A stretch of 64,000 nt of DNA from DASQUK01 sp963813485 (GCA_963813485.1 CAWEZE010000013.1:409515-473514), one strand, 5' to 3'. Shown: positions 17,782 through 26,883, numbered from the stretch's first letter. Made by a program: numbers and translations. Notes: a model not told the origin generated them from the sequence alone.

Positions 17782-18849
17782 GGCGACCAGGCGCTGGTAT
17801 CGCTCGAGGTACAGCTCGGCCAACCGGACCATCGAGAATGCCTGGGCACGCAGTTCCGCGGCAGCGGTGAGATCGGCGCGTAGGCGGCTGTCGTCGAGCG
17901 CCCGCGACAGCGCCCGGCCGAGGGCGTCGCTGTCACCCGGCGGCGTCATGAGCGCGTCGACCCCCTTGGTCGCCACGTTGCAGTAGCCGTCGAGCTCCGA
18001 CGCCACCACCACGGCACCGGCGGCCATCGCCTCCAGCAGCACCACCCCGAACGACTCGCCGTGCAGCGACGGCGCGCAGAACACGTCGGCGCCGCGCATG
18101 CGCGAGGCCACGTCTGCCTCGCTGAGCCGCCCCAGCCACTCGATGCGGGGGTCGCCGCCATAGGCGGCCCGGAGCGCCTCGGTCTGGGGACCGGTGCCGC
18201 CCACCCACACCCGCACCTCGGGTGGCAGCAGCCGCAGCGCGTCGAGCAGCACGGCCAAGCCCTTGCGGTCCTCGTGCCGGCCCACGAAGAAGATGGTCGG
18301 CCCGGTGGTGGGCGTCGGCGTGGCCTTGGCGAACCGCTCGACCTCGATGCCGTTGAACAGCAACTCGTACTCCCCGCCGAGGGCATGGCGCGCCGTTGCC
18401 AGGGCGTCCTTCGACACCGCGCACCGCAGGTCGAGCCGGCGCGCCAGCCAGCGCACCCCCGGCTTGAACGCGGCGTAGGCCGCGCTGTCCCCGGCCCGGT
18501 GGAACGTGCCGACGATCGGCGCGTTGCGGAACAGCAGCGCCGTCATCGTCGGTCCCGGGACCAGCGGCTCGTGCAGATGGATGACCTCGAAGGCCTCGTC
18601 CCGCAGGGCCCGGATGGTACGCAGCTGCGCGGCGGGGTCGGGCGCCAGCGGGGCCACCGATCCGTTGGAGGCCGTCGGCACGCTCTTCCCGAGGGGCGTC
18701 ACACCGCCGTCGGGCGGCGGGCCGTCGCACGGCGCCAGCACCCGGACGTCCTCGCCGAGGCCCCGCAGGGTCCGAGCCAGGCCCAGCACCTGCGCCTGGA
18801 CGCCCCCAGGCACCGTGAGGCTGTAGGGGCAGACGAGCCCGATGCGCAC
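17779..18849 (-). CDS. pimA: GT4 glycosyltransferase, probable phosphatidylinositol mannosyltransferase PimA
   Basis: Predicted to transfer the first mannose from GDP-mannose to phosphatidylinositol at the inner membrane face. The 356-residue GT-B protein starts at a GTG giving VRIGLVCPYSLTVPGGVQ, the PimA-type N-terminus with the glycine loop. HLHEPLVPGPTMTAL, GTFHRAGDSAAY, the donor-site FFVGRHEDRKGLAVLL and the SLHGESFGVVLLEAMAAGAVVVAS E-x7-E region are present. It follows the acyltransferase and PI-phosphate synthase genes, the same order as mycobacterial pgsA-patA-pimA, which supports the assignment. Confidence 0.88.
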   Translation of the reverse strand: MRIGLVCPYSLTVPGGVQAQVLGLARTLRGLGEDVRVLAPCDGPPPDGGVTPLGKSVPTASNGSVAPLAPDPAAQLRTIRALRDEAFEVIHLHEPLVPGPTMTALLFRNAPIVGTFHRAGDSAAYAAFKPGVRWLARRLDLRCAVSKDALATARHALGGEYELLFNGIEVERFAKATPTPTTGPTIFFVGRHEDRKGLAVLLDALRLLPPEVRVWVGGTGPQTEALRAAYGGDPRIEWLGRLSEADVASRMRGADVFCAPSLHGESFGVVLLEAMAAGAVVVASELDGYCNVATKGVDALMTPPGDSDALGRALSRALDDSRLRADLTAAAELRAQAFSMVRLAELYLERYQRLVA

Positions 18850-18940
18850 GTCGAGAACGTTAGGGGTCAGTCGCAGACCGACGCCATAAGGGGCCACGAG
18901 TCGGCCGCAGGCCGACGCCGCCACGGGGCGGCGGGTCGGG

Positions 18941-18996
18941 GTCGGGCTGGAGGGCGGGGGTCGGGCTGGAGGGCGGGGTCGGACCGGAGGGTAGGT
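18941..18996. repeat. Tandem repeat, about 19 bp x 2.9
   Basis: GTCGGGCTGGAGGGCGGGG occurs twice, followed by a degenerate third copy (TCGGACCGGAGGGTAGG), in the 186-bp gap between pimA and the acyltransferase gene. A separate hairpin (GTCGGCC GCA GGCCGAC) lies just before it. No gene is seen in this gap. Confidence 0.7.
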
Positions 18997-19035
18997 GGGT
19001 GACCGGGGCCGGGCGAGCCGACCGCCGTGCCCTTG

Positions 19036-19932
19036 TCACAGCTTCACCCGGCGGGCGCCGCGGCGGTCGCTGGGCCAGTTGGGCTGGAGCATGTGCCACT
19101 GCTCGGGCGCGCGTCGGATCAGGCCCTCGAGCTCATCGGCCATGGCCTGGGTGATGCGGGCCACGTCGTCACGGAACGATCCCCGGCGCTCCGCCGGGAT
19201 GGGCGGGCGCACGACCCCATGGTGATGTCCCCCACCCTGGTCGTAGACGCCCGTCGGGATCAGCGGGGCGCCCGTCCGCAGAGCGAGCACCGCCGGTCCG
19301 GAGGGCAGGGTCGTCGTCTCGCCGAAGAAGGTCACCTCGGTACCACCGCCGCCGATGTCGCGATCACATAACAGCGCCACCACGTGCGCCTGTTTGATGG
19401 CGCTGACTATCGAGCGACCGGCGTCGGGGCCGAGAGGCACGATCTGCATGCCGATGCGCTCGCGGAACTCGACGAACCAGTCGAACAGAGCCGGCGGCTC
19501 CAACCGTTCGACGACAGCCGTCACCGGTACCTTCTGGACCCGCGTGAGCCAGTAGGCACACCATTCCCAGCTCCCGAGGTGCGGCAGCACGAGAATGGGA
19601 CCGACGCCGCGCGCCAACGATTCTTCGACGTGCTCGTAGCCCTCGAGGGTGAGGCCACGGTCGAGTTCCTCGGGCCCGATCGTCGGGAGACGGAACGACT
19701 CGCCGTAGTAGCGGCCATAGGAGCGGAACACCTCTCGCACCCGCCGCTGCAGCTCGGCACCTCCCAAGCCGGGGTCGACGCGGCGCTGGTGACGCTCGAC
19801 AATGGCGCGCTGGTCACCCGGCCGCAGCGCCGCGAGCCCCGCCACGCCCGGCGCCAGGACGTCGATCACCGCGCCCGGCAGGACCTGGGCGATAGCGAAG
19901 GCACCTCGATATGCGGGGGTGACGACATCCAT
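19036..19932 (-). CDS. patA: LpxL/PatA-family acyltransferase, probable PIM acyltransferase
   Basis: Predicted to acylate the mannose of phosphatidylinositol mannoside, from its position between pgsA and pimA. The 298-residue protein carries the family HX4D/E catalytic motif as HLGSWE (LVLPHLGSWEWCAYW), then VVERLEPPALFDWF, LLCDRDIGGGGTEVTFFGE and GPAVLALRTGAPLIPTGVY. It lacks long membrane segments, as is usual for this peripheral membrane family. The ATG was chosen because it directly precedes the conserved amphipathic start (MDVVTPAYRGAFAIAQVLP). Confidence 0.85.
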   Translation of the reverse strand: MDVVTPAYRGAFAIAQVLPGAVIDVLAPGVAGLAALRPGDQRAIVERHQRRVDPGLGGAELQRRVREVFRSYGRYYGESFRLPTIGPEELDRGLTLEGYEHVEESLARGVGPILVLPHLGSWEWCAYWLTRVQKVPVTAVVERLEPPALFDWFVEFRERIGMQIVPLGPDAGRSIVSAIKQAHVVALLCDRDIGGGGTEVTFFGETTTLPSGPAVLALRTGAPLIPTGVYDQGGGHHHGVVRPPIPAERRGSFRDDVARITQAMADELEGLIRRAPEQWHMLQPNWPSDRRGARRVKL

Positions 19933-20000
19933 CACGGCGAGATCGGCGGCAGGATAGGTGGACGAGCGAGGCGGAAACCCGTGGTCAGCCGATGTCCTGC

Positions 20001-20684
20001 TCAGCGGCGACGACGGTGGCCGACCGCCTGCCGGCGCCAGGTCCGCTGGGTCGAACGGGCCACCCGGCGGGCCCGCCAGCGCACGGCCAGCGGCTGCACC
20101 TGCGGGGCCGACGCCTGCCGCCACACCCGCTCGAACCGCTGTCCCGCAGTGATCAAGGTCAGCACCAGCATCACCCACAGAACCGGCACCAGCAGGGACT
20201 CGAACAGCAGGCCGAACCCGAGGAAGATGAGCCGCTCGGCCCGCTCCATGAGGCCACCGCGGGCGTCGAAGCCCAGGGACTCGGCCTTGGCCCGCTCGTA
20301 GGAGATCAGCAGCGAGGCCGCCAGCACGGCCAGGGGCAGCACCGACACCCGTCCCGGTTGGGTGGACGCCAGGTACCAGGCGACGCCGCCCAGCAGCAGC
20401 GCATCGCTGATGCGGTCGATCACCGAGTCGAAGAAGGCACCCCGCGGCGAGGCGGTACCAGAGGCCTTGGCGACGGCCCCGTCCAGCACGTCGGGAACCG
20501 CCGTGAGGATGAGCAGCACCAGCCCGGCTCGGAGCCAACCCTGCGCGATCGTCAACGACGCCGCGGTGGCCATGGCCAGGCCCGTCAGCGTCAGGTGGTT
20601 GGCCGTGATACCCGTGCGCCTGATCTGCGCACCGATGGGTCGCAGGCCGTTCTCGAAGGTGCTCCGCCAGCGTCCGTCGAACAT
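20001..20684 (-). CDS. pgsA: CDP-alcohol phosphatidyltransferase, probable phosphatidylinositol phosphate synthase
   Basis: Joins CDP-diacylglycerol to inositol phosphate, the first committed step to PI and PIMs. The 227-residue integral membrane protein shows the family motif DVLDGAVAKASGTASPRG followed by AFFDSVIDR, i.e. D-x2-DG-x2-A-K ... G-x3-D-x3-D, with Lys where Arg is usual. About six membrane segments follow. The C-terminal tail is Arg-rich (RRVARSTQRTWRRQAVGHRRRR region). The ATG MFDGRWRSTFENGLRPIG matches the family start. Head gene of the pgsA-patA-pimA unit; the 233-bp gap upstream, divergent from the EF-G-like gene, should hold both promoters. Confidence 0.9.
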   Translation of the reverse strand: MFDGRWRSTFENGLRPIGAQIRRTGITANHLTLTGLAMATAASLTIAQGWLRAGLVLLILTAVPDVLDGAVAKASGTASPRGAFFDSVIDRISDALLLGGVAWYLASTQPGRVSVLPLAVLAASLLISYERAKAESLGFDARGGLMERAERLIFLGFGLLFESLLVPVLWVMLVLTLITAGQRFERVWRQASAPQVQPLAVRWRARRVARSTQRTWRRQAVGHRRRR

Positions 20685-20917
20685 CGTGTCTCCCGTGTCA
20701 GCACGCGCCACTGCGTGCCGGATCAGGCTAACGCCGCGTGCCCGCTGGCAGCGACCAACCCGGGCACGCCCTGGCGAGACGACCATCGACCGGCCGCTCG
20801 CGGTCGCGCGCTGAAGTCACGTGGATGGACCGGTGAGAGGCCACGTTGCCTTCCGCGGGGGTCCGCTAGCCTCGCCCTTACGGCGCCGACGACGTCTCGT
20901 GGACACAGGGGGTCCTG

Positions 20918-22984
20918 GTGAAGCGGTATGCGACCGATCACATTCGCAACGTCGCACTCGTGGGGCACGGCGGCTCGGGCAAGACCAGCCTGGCCGAGGC
21001 GCTACTGCATCGCTCCGGCGCCACCAACCGCCTCGGCCGTGTCGAGGACGGCACGACGGTGTCCGATTACGACCCCGAGGAGCAGCGCCGCAGCATCTCC
21101 CTGTCGCTGTCGCTGGCGCCGTTCGAGTGGCGCGACCACAAGATCAACGTCATCGACACGCCCGGCTACGCCGACTTCATCGGAGACGTGGCAGCCGCGC
21201 TGCGGGTGGCCGACCTAGCGGTCTTCGTAGTGAGCGCGGTCGACGGCGTCGAGGTCCAGACCGAGGTCGTGTGGAAGATGGCCGCCAACCTGGGCCTGCC
21301 CCGCATGGTGTTCGTCAACAAGCTCGATCGGGAGCGATCCAGCTTCGACACCACGCTCGACCAGCTGCGGGATCGGCTGGGTGCCGGGATTGCCCCCCTC
21401 GAGCTGCCGATCGGCGAGGAGGCGAACTTCCGGGGGATCGCCGACCTGCTCACCGACACCGCCCACATCTACGAAGGCGGCAGCCCCCACACCGAGGAGA
21501 TCCCCGAGGACATGGAGGCCCGCGAGCACGAGGTCCGCGACAACCTCGTCGAGGGCATCGTCGTCGCCGACGACGACATGCTCGAGCGCTACCTCGAGGG
21601 TGACTTGCCCGGCGTCGAGGAGCTCGAGCGCACCCTGCACGACGGCATCGCGTCGGCCACCGTGTTCCCGGTGCTGGTCGGCTCGGCCACCCGCGAGATA
21701 GGCGTCGACAGGCTGGCCGACTTCCTGGTGGAGATCGGTCCGTCACCGCTCGACCGGCCCACGTCGGTCACGGCCGGAGACAGCGACGTCGAGGTCGAGG
21801 CCAATGCGTCGGGCGACTCCCTGGCGCTGGTGTTCAAGACCATCGCCGACCCCTACGTGGGCCAGGTGAGCCTGTTCAAGGTCTTGTCGGGCACGCTCCG
21901 GCCCGACGACCACCTGACCAACAGCAGGACCGGCGGCGACGAGCGGCTCCACGGCCTGCTGACGGTGCGGGGCAAGGAACAGGAACCCGCCAGTGAGCTG
22001 GTGGCCGGCGACATCGGCGCAGTCGCCAAGCTGGCGGGCACCATCACCGGCGACACGCTCGCCCCCCGCGGCAAGCCGGTCGTCGTGCCGCAGATCGAGC
22101 AACCGGAGCCGAACCTGGCCGTGGCGGTCGTGCCCAAGACGCAGGCCGACGAGGACAGGCTGGCGCCGGCCCTCCACCGCCTCCAGGAGGAGGACCCGTC
22201 GCTGGTGGTCGAGCGGATCGACGAAACCCACCAGACCCTGCTCAAGGGCACCGGCGAGACCCACCTGCAGATCACCATGGAGAAGCTGACCCGCAAGTTC
22301 GGCGCCAATGTCGAGACCGAGCCGGTGCGGGTCCCCTACCGCGAGACGATCACCGGGGTCGCGAAGGGCGTCGAGGGACGCCACAAGAAGCAGACCGGTG
22401 GCCATGGGCAGTTCGGCGTGTGCGTCATCGACGTCGAGCCCATGCCACGGGGCGCCGGTTTCGAGTTCGAGAACCACGTCGTCGGCGGCGCCATCTCGCG
22501 GGGCTACATCCCGGCGGTGCAGAAGGGCATCGAGGAGACCATGCAGTCGGGCGGGGTGCACGGCTATCCGGTCGTCGACGTGAAGGTCACCCTCATCGAC
22601 GGCAAGGAGCACTCGGTCGACAGCTCCGAGATGGCGTTCAAAGTCGCCGGTCGACTGGCTTTCCGCGCGGGCATGGCCAAGGCGGACGCGGTCATCCTCG
22701 AGCCGATCAGCCGGCTGGAAGTCACAGTGCCGGTCGACCTCCAGGGCGACGTGATGGGCGACCTCAATGCCCGGCGCGGACGCGTCCAGGGCACCGAGGC
22801 GGGGGGCGACGGCACGCAGACGGTGATCGCCCTGGTGCCGACATCAGAGATCCAGCGGTACGCGATCGAGCTGCGGTCGCTGACCGGCGGGCGCGGTCGG
22901 TTCCGGGCCGCGCACGATCACTACGACGTATTGCCGGGCCACCTGGTGGCCACGGTCAGGCGCGAGGTGGGCGAGGAGGCCTGA
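20918..22984 (+). CDS. Elongation factor G-like translational GTPase (EF-G2 type)
   Basis: A 688-residue five-domain EF-G paralogue. P-loop GHGGSGKT at 16-23, NKLD present, then domains II-V including the EF-G IV motif GGHGQFGV. Two signature positions depart from canonical EF-G: switch I reads RRSISL instead of RGITI, and switch II reads DTPGYADF (80-87), replacing the catalytic-type His with Tyr. These are the marks of the actinobacterial EF-G-like (FusA2) group, whose role is unclear. The GTG start has a G-rich ribosome site (CAGGGGG). It stands alone, divergent from pgsA. Confidence 0.92.
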   Translation: MKRYATDHIRNVALVGHGGSGKTSLAEALLHRSGATNRLGRVEDGTTVSDYDPEEQRRSISLSLSLAPFEWRDHKINVIDTPGYADFIGDVAAALRVADLAVFVVSAVDGVEVQTEVVWKMAANLGLPRMVFVNKLDRERSSFDTTLDQLRDRLGAGIAPLELPIGEEANFRGIADLLTDTAHIYEGGSPHTEEIPEDMEAREHEVRDNLVEGIVVADDDMLERYLEGDLPGVEELERTLHDGIASATVFPVLVGSATREIGVDRLADFLVEIGPSPLDRPTSVTAGDSDVEVEANASGDSLALVFKTIADPYVGQVSLFKVLSGTLRPDDHLTNSRTGGDERLHGLLTVRGKEQEPASELVAGDIGAVAKLAGTITGDTLAPRGKPVVVPQIEQPEPNLAVAVVPKTQADEDRLAPALHRLQEEDPSLVVERIDETHQTLLKGTGETHLQITMEKLTRKFGANVETEPVRVPYRETITGVAKGVEGRHKKQTGGHGQFGVCVIDVEPMPRGAGFEFENHVVGGAISRGYIPAVQKGIEETMQSGGVHGYPVVDVKVTLIDGKEHSVDSSEMAFKVAGRLAFRAGMAKADAVILEPISRLEVTVPVDLQGDVMGDLNARRGRVQGTEAGGDGTQTVIALVPTSEIQRYAIELRSLTGGRGRFRAAHDHYDVLPGHLVATVRREVGEEA

Positions 22985-23030
22985 GGCCGCGCCGGTCGAG
23001 ACGGCGCGCGCCAGAGGGGGGTGTGCCTTC

Positions 23031-23558
23031 ATGGGCATGGAGCGATGCGACGAATGCGGCTTCGATCCCGCAGATCTGCGCCCTCGGAACCTGCCCGTCG
23101 CCATCCGTTCTTACGGTCGGCGCTACCGGGCGCCGCTGACGCGCGGCCTGGCCGACGAGGACCTCGATGAGATAGTGCGCCGGGCGCCCTCGAGCGACGT
23201 GTGGTCGGCCATCGAGTACAGCGCGCACGTGCGGGACATCTTCCGTGTCTACGACGACCGGGTCCGGTGTGCGCTGGCCGACACCGACCCCTCGGAGACC
23301 GTGGTCGACTGGGAGAGCAAGGTCGCGGCGGCGTCGCCGACGCTCGACCGAGAGACGGTCGCCGCCGACCTCGACGATGCCGCCGACACGTTCGCCACCG
23401 TGCTGTCGGAGCTGGCCGACCACGAGTGGCGGCTACCGACGATCACCGGCGGGGGCCAGCCGGTGACGATCGCCGAGCTGGCCGTCATCGCCGTCCACGA
23501 GGGCAGCCACCACCTGCTCGACGTGGGGCGTGTCCTGCGCGCGGCGCGTGGACGCTGA
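23031..23558 (+). CDS. DinB-family four-helix protein
   Basis: A 175-residue protein with the DinB-type metal-site pattern: WSAIEYSAHVRDI in the first half and AVIAVHEGSHHLLDVGRVLR at the end, supplying three His. The N-terminus CDECGFDP is a short Cys pair that could bind metal. Members of this superfamily include thiol-dependent S-transferases using mycothiol or bacillithiol, so a mycothiol-linked detoxification role is possible but not shown. A good ribosome site (AGAGGGGGG) precedes the ATG; it follows the EF-G-like gene by 46 nt. Confidence 0.85.
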   Translation: MGMERCDECGFDPADLRPRNLPVAIRSYGRRYRAPLTRGLADEDLDEIVRRAPSSDVWSAIEYSAHVRDIFRVYDDRVRCALADTDPSETVVDWESKVAAASPTLDRETVAADLDDAADTFATVLSELADHEWRLPTITGGGQPVTIAELAVIAVHEGSHHLLDVGRVLRAARGR

Positions 23559-23591
23559 GCACAGAGGTTTCTGAACCGACGCGACCTCGGG

Positions 23592-24158
23592 TCAGGCCGG
23601 GAGGACCTCCTCGATGGCCGCCACCACCTCGTCGGAGGTGGGCTCCACCATGGGGTTGAAGCGGGCGACGACCTTGCCGCCGGGCGCCACGACGAACTTC
23701 TCGAAGTTCCAGCGGATGTCGCCGGTGTGGCCGTCCGCGGAGTCGGGCACGTCCACCAGCTGCTGGTAGAGCGGGTGGCGGCCCTCGCCGTTGACCTCGA
23801 CCTTCTCGGTCAACGGGAAGGTGACGCCGTAGTTGGTGGAGCAGAAACTGGCGATCTCCTCGGCCGAGCCCGGCTCCTGGGCGCCGAACTGGTTGCAGGG
23901 CACACCCAGCACGCTGAAGCCACGGTCGACGAACCGCTCGTGGATCTCCTCCAGCCCGGTGTACTGCGGCGTCAGCCCACATTGCGACGCCACGTTCACG
24001 AGCAGGACCGCCCGGTCCTCGTAGTTGTGCAGGTCGGCTGGGCGGCCGTCCAGGGAGCTGATGGTCACGTCATAGATCGACCTTGCTTCCCGCTCTTGGC
24101 CTTCGGCCGGGCCGCTCGGGCCGGGCTCGCTCTCTGGTCCCTCGGAACGCTCGCTCAT
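23592..24158 (-). CDS. Glutathione peroxidase family protein with repeat-coded N-terminus
   Basis: Thiol peroxidase of the GPx fold. The 188 residues contain the peroxidatic Cys in NVASQCGLTPQYTGLEE, the conserved Gln region PCNQFGAQEPGSAEEI, the second Cys region FCSTNYGVTFPL, and the Trp/Asn of IRWNFEKFVV. Bacterial GPx of this type usually take electrons from thioredoxin. The first 26 residues before SIYDVTISSL include GPSGPAEGQEREAR, coded by a copy of the dispersed family-2 repeat, so the mature enzyme carries an added low-complexity lead. Confidence 0.92.
   Translation of the reverse strand: MSERSEGPESEPGPSGPAEGQEREARSIYDVTISSLDGRPADLHNYEDRAVLLVNVASQCGLTPQYTGLEEIHERFVDRGFSVLGVPCNQFGAQEPGSAEEIASFCSTNYGVTFPLTEKVEVNGEGRHPLYQQLVDVPDSADGHTGDIRWNFEKFVVAPGGKVVARFNPMVEPTSDEVVAAIEEVLPA
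24084..24128. repeat. Family-2 repeat copy inside the GPx gene
   Basis: On the minus strand reads GGCCCGAGCGGCCCGGCC followed by GAAGGCCAAGAGCGGGAAGC, matching the 54.6-kb copy at most positions. It lies in frame within the first 30 codons of the glutathione peroxidase gene and codes GPSGPAEG. Confidence 0.75.
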
Positions 24159-24177
24159 GCTCGGCAAGCTACCGGCC

Positions 24178-25182
24178 TCACACCCGGGTCGCGGGACGGC
24201 GGTCCACCGGAACCGCGGCAACGTCGGTGCGCACTCGCAGCGCCATGCCGACTCCGGCCAGGATGACCAGCCCCCCGAGCACCTGGGTCGGGCTCAGCGA
24301 CTGCTCCAACCAGGCCCAGGCGACGACGGTGGCCACGACCGGCTCGAGCATGCCCACGGCACCGACCGTCGTCGCCGACAAGTGTGCGAGCGCCGCGAGG
24401 TCGAGCAGGTAGGGCAGCAACGTCCCGAGCACGATGACCGCGCCGAGCGCGACCCACACGGGCACGTCGATGCCGTCCAGCCGCCCCCCGAGCGAGGTTG
24501 CCTCGCCCAGGACCGACCCCTCGACGCGCCACAGCGGCTCGAGCGGCACCCAGAACAGGCTGGCGAAGGCGAACATCCAGAATGCCGACGCCAGGGGATC
24601 GATCGTTCCCGACGAGTGGCGGCCCACGAGCAGGAACGTCGCCAGGCAGGCTGCGGCCGCCACACCTGCCGCCAGGCCAACGGCGTCGAGCCGCGTGTCG
24701 GTCCAGACCTCGGCCACCAGCACGAGGCCGGCCAGCGACAACGCCAGCGCCACCCAGACGCCACCGCCGACCTGCTGACGCTGGAACACCCGGGCGTACA
24801 CGGCCACCAGCACCGGGCCGGTGAACTCGAGAAGGATGGCGATGCCCACCGGCAGGCGGTCTATGGCCTCGAAGTAGAACCACTGGATGAGCGCCGCACC
24901 GACCACGCCGAGCACCGCCAGGTGGGGCAGGCTCCGACGTGGCACCCGCAGCCGAGGCAGCGAGCCCAGCGCAGCCAGCACGGCCAGCAATCCGACGGCG
25001 GCGCCCGTGCAGCGCAGCGCCGCCAGCTGGCGCGGTGCGATCCCGGCGTCGAGAACCGCCTTGGAGATGCTGGCGTTGGTGCCGAACAGCACCGCCGCCA
25101 CGATCACCTGCGCGTAGCCCCGCGCCGCATGCGAACGAATGCTGAGGATCGGGGCGGGGGGCTCCGTCGCCGGAATCGTCAT
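24178..25182 (-). CDS. EamA/DMT-family membrane exporter
   Basis: A 334-residue transporter with ten predicted membrane segments in two EamA repeats (first starting YAQVIVAAVLFGTNASISKA, second around VGLAAGVAAAACLATFLLVG). The conserved glycine/proline-rich helix ends FYFEAIDRLPVGIAILLEFTGPVLVA and TVGAVGMLEPVVATVVAW mark the paired repeats. Substrate unknown; relatives export amino acids or metabolites. Its ATG faces the DinB-like gene 42 bp away, so the two share a divergent promoter. Confidence 0.9.
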   Translation of the reverse strand: MTIPATEPPAPILSIRSHAARGYAQVIVAAVLFGTNASISKAVLDAGIAPRQLAALRCTGAAVGLLAVLAALGSLPRLRVPRRSLPHLAVLGVVGAALIQWFYFEAIDRLPVGIAILLEFTGPVLVAVYARVFQRQQVGGGVWVALALSLAGLVLVAEVWTDTRLDAVGLAAGVAAAACLATFLLVGRHSSGTIDPLASAFWMFAFASLFWVPLEPLWRVEGSVLGEATSLGGRLDGIDVPVWVALGAVIVLGTLLPYLLDLAALAHLSATTVGAVGMLEPVVATVVAWAWLEQSLSPTQVLGGLVILAGVGMALRVRTDVAAVPVDRRPATRV

Positions 25183-25223
25183 CCGGCCAGGCTGGCAAGG
25201 TTCGACGCGCTAGAACCAGCCAA

Positions 25224-25895
25224 ATGGACCTGTCACAGCTCTCCCCGTCCGACGCCGTCGTTGCGCTACGAGGTCTCGAGCGCCGCTACCGGGGGCTCTT
25301 CGCCGGTTTGAGCGACGACGAGTCGCCCGACGATCTGGCGCATCGTCGGGCCGGGGGTTGGTCGGCGGCCGACCATGCTGTGGCCGCCGCCCGGTTCATC
25401 GCCGGGGCCAACCGAGCCCTGGCCAGGGTCCTCACCGCCGACTCGCCGTCGGTTGCGGCCGCCGACGTCGATCCCGCGGCCCCGTCGAGCCCCGGCGCTC
25501 CCCCGGGCCCGGTTGACGGGCCCCTGACGGAGCTGGGCGCCGAGGCCAACGCCATGGCGGATCGGATCGACCACGTGCCGGCCGGGGACTGGACGCGCAC
25601 GGCCGTGGTGGGCAACGGCGGCGGCCGCACGGTCACCGCACTCGACATCGCCCGGGCTGCGGTCGACGCCGGCGTCACCCACCTGCGGGAGGCCGAAAAG
25701 GTGCTCGGCCGCCGTCCGCGGTCGGCCCATCGAACCGGACTGAGGTCCGTCGCCGCCGGCGTGGGACGCCCTAGGTCAGCTGAGATCATTCCTCGGGCCG
25801 AACAGACGTCACCTCTGTGCATTGGGAACGTCCTGCTCACTGGGGTCAGCCGGGCGATGCGTGTCCGCCGCCAGAGGTCACTGGGCGTCTTGTGA
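25224..25895 (+). CDS. DinB-like / mycothiol-dependent-isomerase-fold protein
   Basis: A 223-residue protein whose first 165 residues follow the DinB-like helical pattern (LRGLERRYRGLFAGLSDD, GGWSAADHAVAAARFIAGANRALARVL, TALDIARAAVDAGVTHLREAEKVL). The usual metal His set is weak: only one His aligns in each helix. A Pro/Ala-rich linker sits near 80-100, and the final 55 residues look unrelated and may be read-through past the real domain; they overlap the end of the convergent glyoxalase-fold gene by 18 bp. Function not known. Confidence 0.65.
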   Translation: MDLSQLSPSDAVVALRGLERRYRGLFAGLSDDESPDDLAHRRAGGWSAADHAVAAARFIAGANRALARVLTADSPSVAAADVDPAAPSSPGAPPGPVDGPLTELGAEANAMADRIDHVPAGDWTRTAVVGNGGGRTVTALDIARAAVDAGVTHLREAEKVLGRRPRSAHRTGLRSVAAGVGRPRSAEIIPRAEQTSPLCIGNVLLTGVSRAMRVRRQRSLGVL

Positions 25896-26306
25896 CGTCC
25901 AGGTGTCTTTGGCTGCTGCCTCGCTGGCTTCGGGGATGATCGGTTCGAACAGCTCGACGGGGTTGCCGGACGGGTCGTCGACGAGGATCTGTTTGCCGCC
26001 GACGCCGGTCACGATCTCGTTGCGGAACTGGACGCCTGCTCGGCGCAGCCGTTGGACGACGCCTTCGATGTCGGAGACTTCGAGCGAGATCCGGTTCCAC
26101 CCACCGGGCTTGGGCAGCGTGCCGTCGGGCATGGCCTGACCCCCACCGGGTCCGCCGCCGGGCGCGCTGAGCGTGAGGCGGAGGTCGTCTCGGACGAGCA
26201 TGGCGAAGGCTGGCGCCGGGTGCATGGCCTCGCGGAAGCCGAGGTGCTGGCAGTAGAACGCAATCGCAGCGTCGACGTCGTCGACGATGTAGCGGACTGT
26301 TGCCAT
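25878..26306 (-). CDS. VOC (glyoxalase/bleomycin resistance) family protein
   Basis: A 142-residue protein with two beta-alpha-beta-beta-beta modules: MATVRYIVDDVDAAIAFYCQHLGF and the second half ISLEVSDIEGVVQRLRRAGV ending ILVDDPSGNPVELFEP. The ATG is preferred to a GTG two codons upstream because AGGAAAGG then sits 7 nt away. The metal-ligand Glu of VELFEP is kept. Substrate unknown. Confidence 0.88.
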   Translation of the reverse strand: MATVRYIVDDVDAAIAFYCQHLGFREAMHPAPAFAMLVRDDLRLTLSAPGGGPGGGQAMPDGTLPKPGGWNRISLEVSDIEGVVQRLRRAGVQFRNEIVTGVGGKQILVDDPSGNPVELFEPIIPEASEAAAKDTWTSQDAQ

Positions 26307-26675
26307 CGCCACGCCTTTCCTCGTGTCGGGAGCTCGCTAGGCGAGGGTAGTTGTAGAAGAGCGGGCCGCGGCTGCGGGCGGTGCGCCGGTTGCAGGTGCA
26401 CACCGAGACGATCGGCCGGGTCGAAGCCCATGAGCTCGAGCCCCCGCAGGGGCGTGTGTCATGGCGGTGACGTTCGGCGACGACCAGTCCGTCTGCATCG
26501 TCTGGCCCGCCCGGCTGTTCGGGTAGCCAGCGAGTTGACGGTCCCCCCGGTGTCGTTCCTCCTCCCAGGGACGGTCTCGCGTCACGGCTAGTGTCGTCAG
26601 AGCAATCCTCGCGGACCAATGGTCGCGGGGAACGTCACCGGGCTGAGCGCCAGGGGAAGCTGACAAGGGGGGAAA
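26307..26675. other. Non-coding stretch
   Basis: I see no convincing gene in these 369 bases. Open frames on both strands have no recognisable protein pattern. It must contain the promoters for the flanking divergent genes. Confidence 0.5.
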
Positions 26676-26843
26676 ATGGCGACACCGGAACGCCGTAGTG
26701 GAATCGCCGGCATATCGGTCGGCGGCATCATCGTGATTGTCGGGATCGTGATAGCGCTCTTCTGGAGCTTGTGGATAGGCCTGCTCGTCGTGCTCGTCGG
26801 ACTCATCGCGTTCGGCGGGTTCGTTCGCGGCAAGTGGTACTGA
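26676..26843 (+). CDS. Small hydrophobic membrane protein, 55 aa
   Basis: A short gene with a strong ribosome site (AAGGGGGGAAA just before ATG). The product begins MATPERRSGIAGISVGG and is then almost wholly hydrophobic: two closely spaced membrane segments (GIIVIVGIVIALFWSLW and IGLLVVLVGLIAFGGFV) ending RGKWY. It resembles small envelope proteins of the DUF/YtxH-like kind in size only; I do not recognise a family. A strong terminator hairpin follows 40 bp downstream, supporting it as a monocistronic transcription unit. Confidence 0.7.
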   Translation: MATPERRSGIAGISVGGIIVIVGIVIALFWSLWIGLLVVLVGLIAFGGFVRGKWY

Positions 26844-26883
26844 GCAGCCTGGCCGAATCGTCCGCGGTCTTCGCGGCCGGCCG

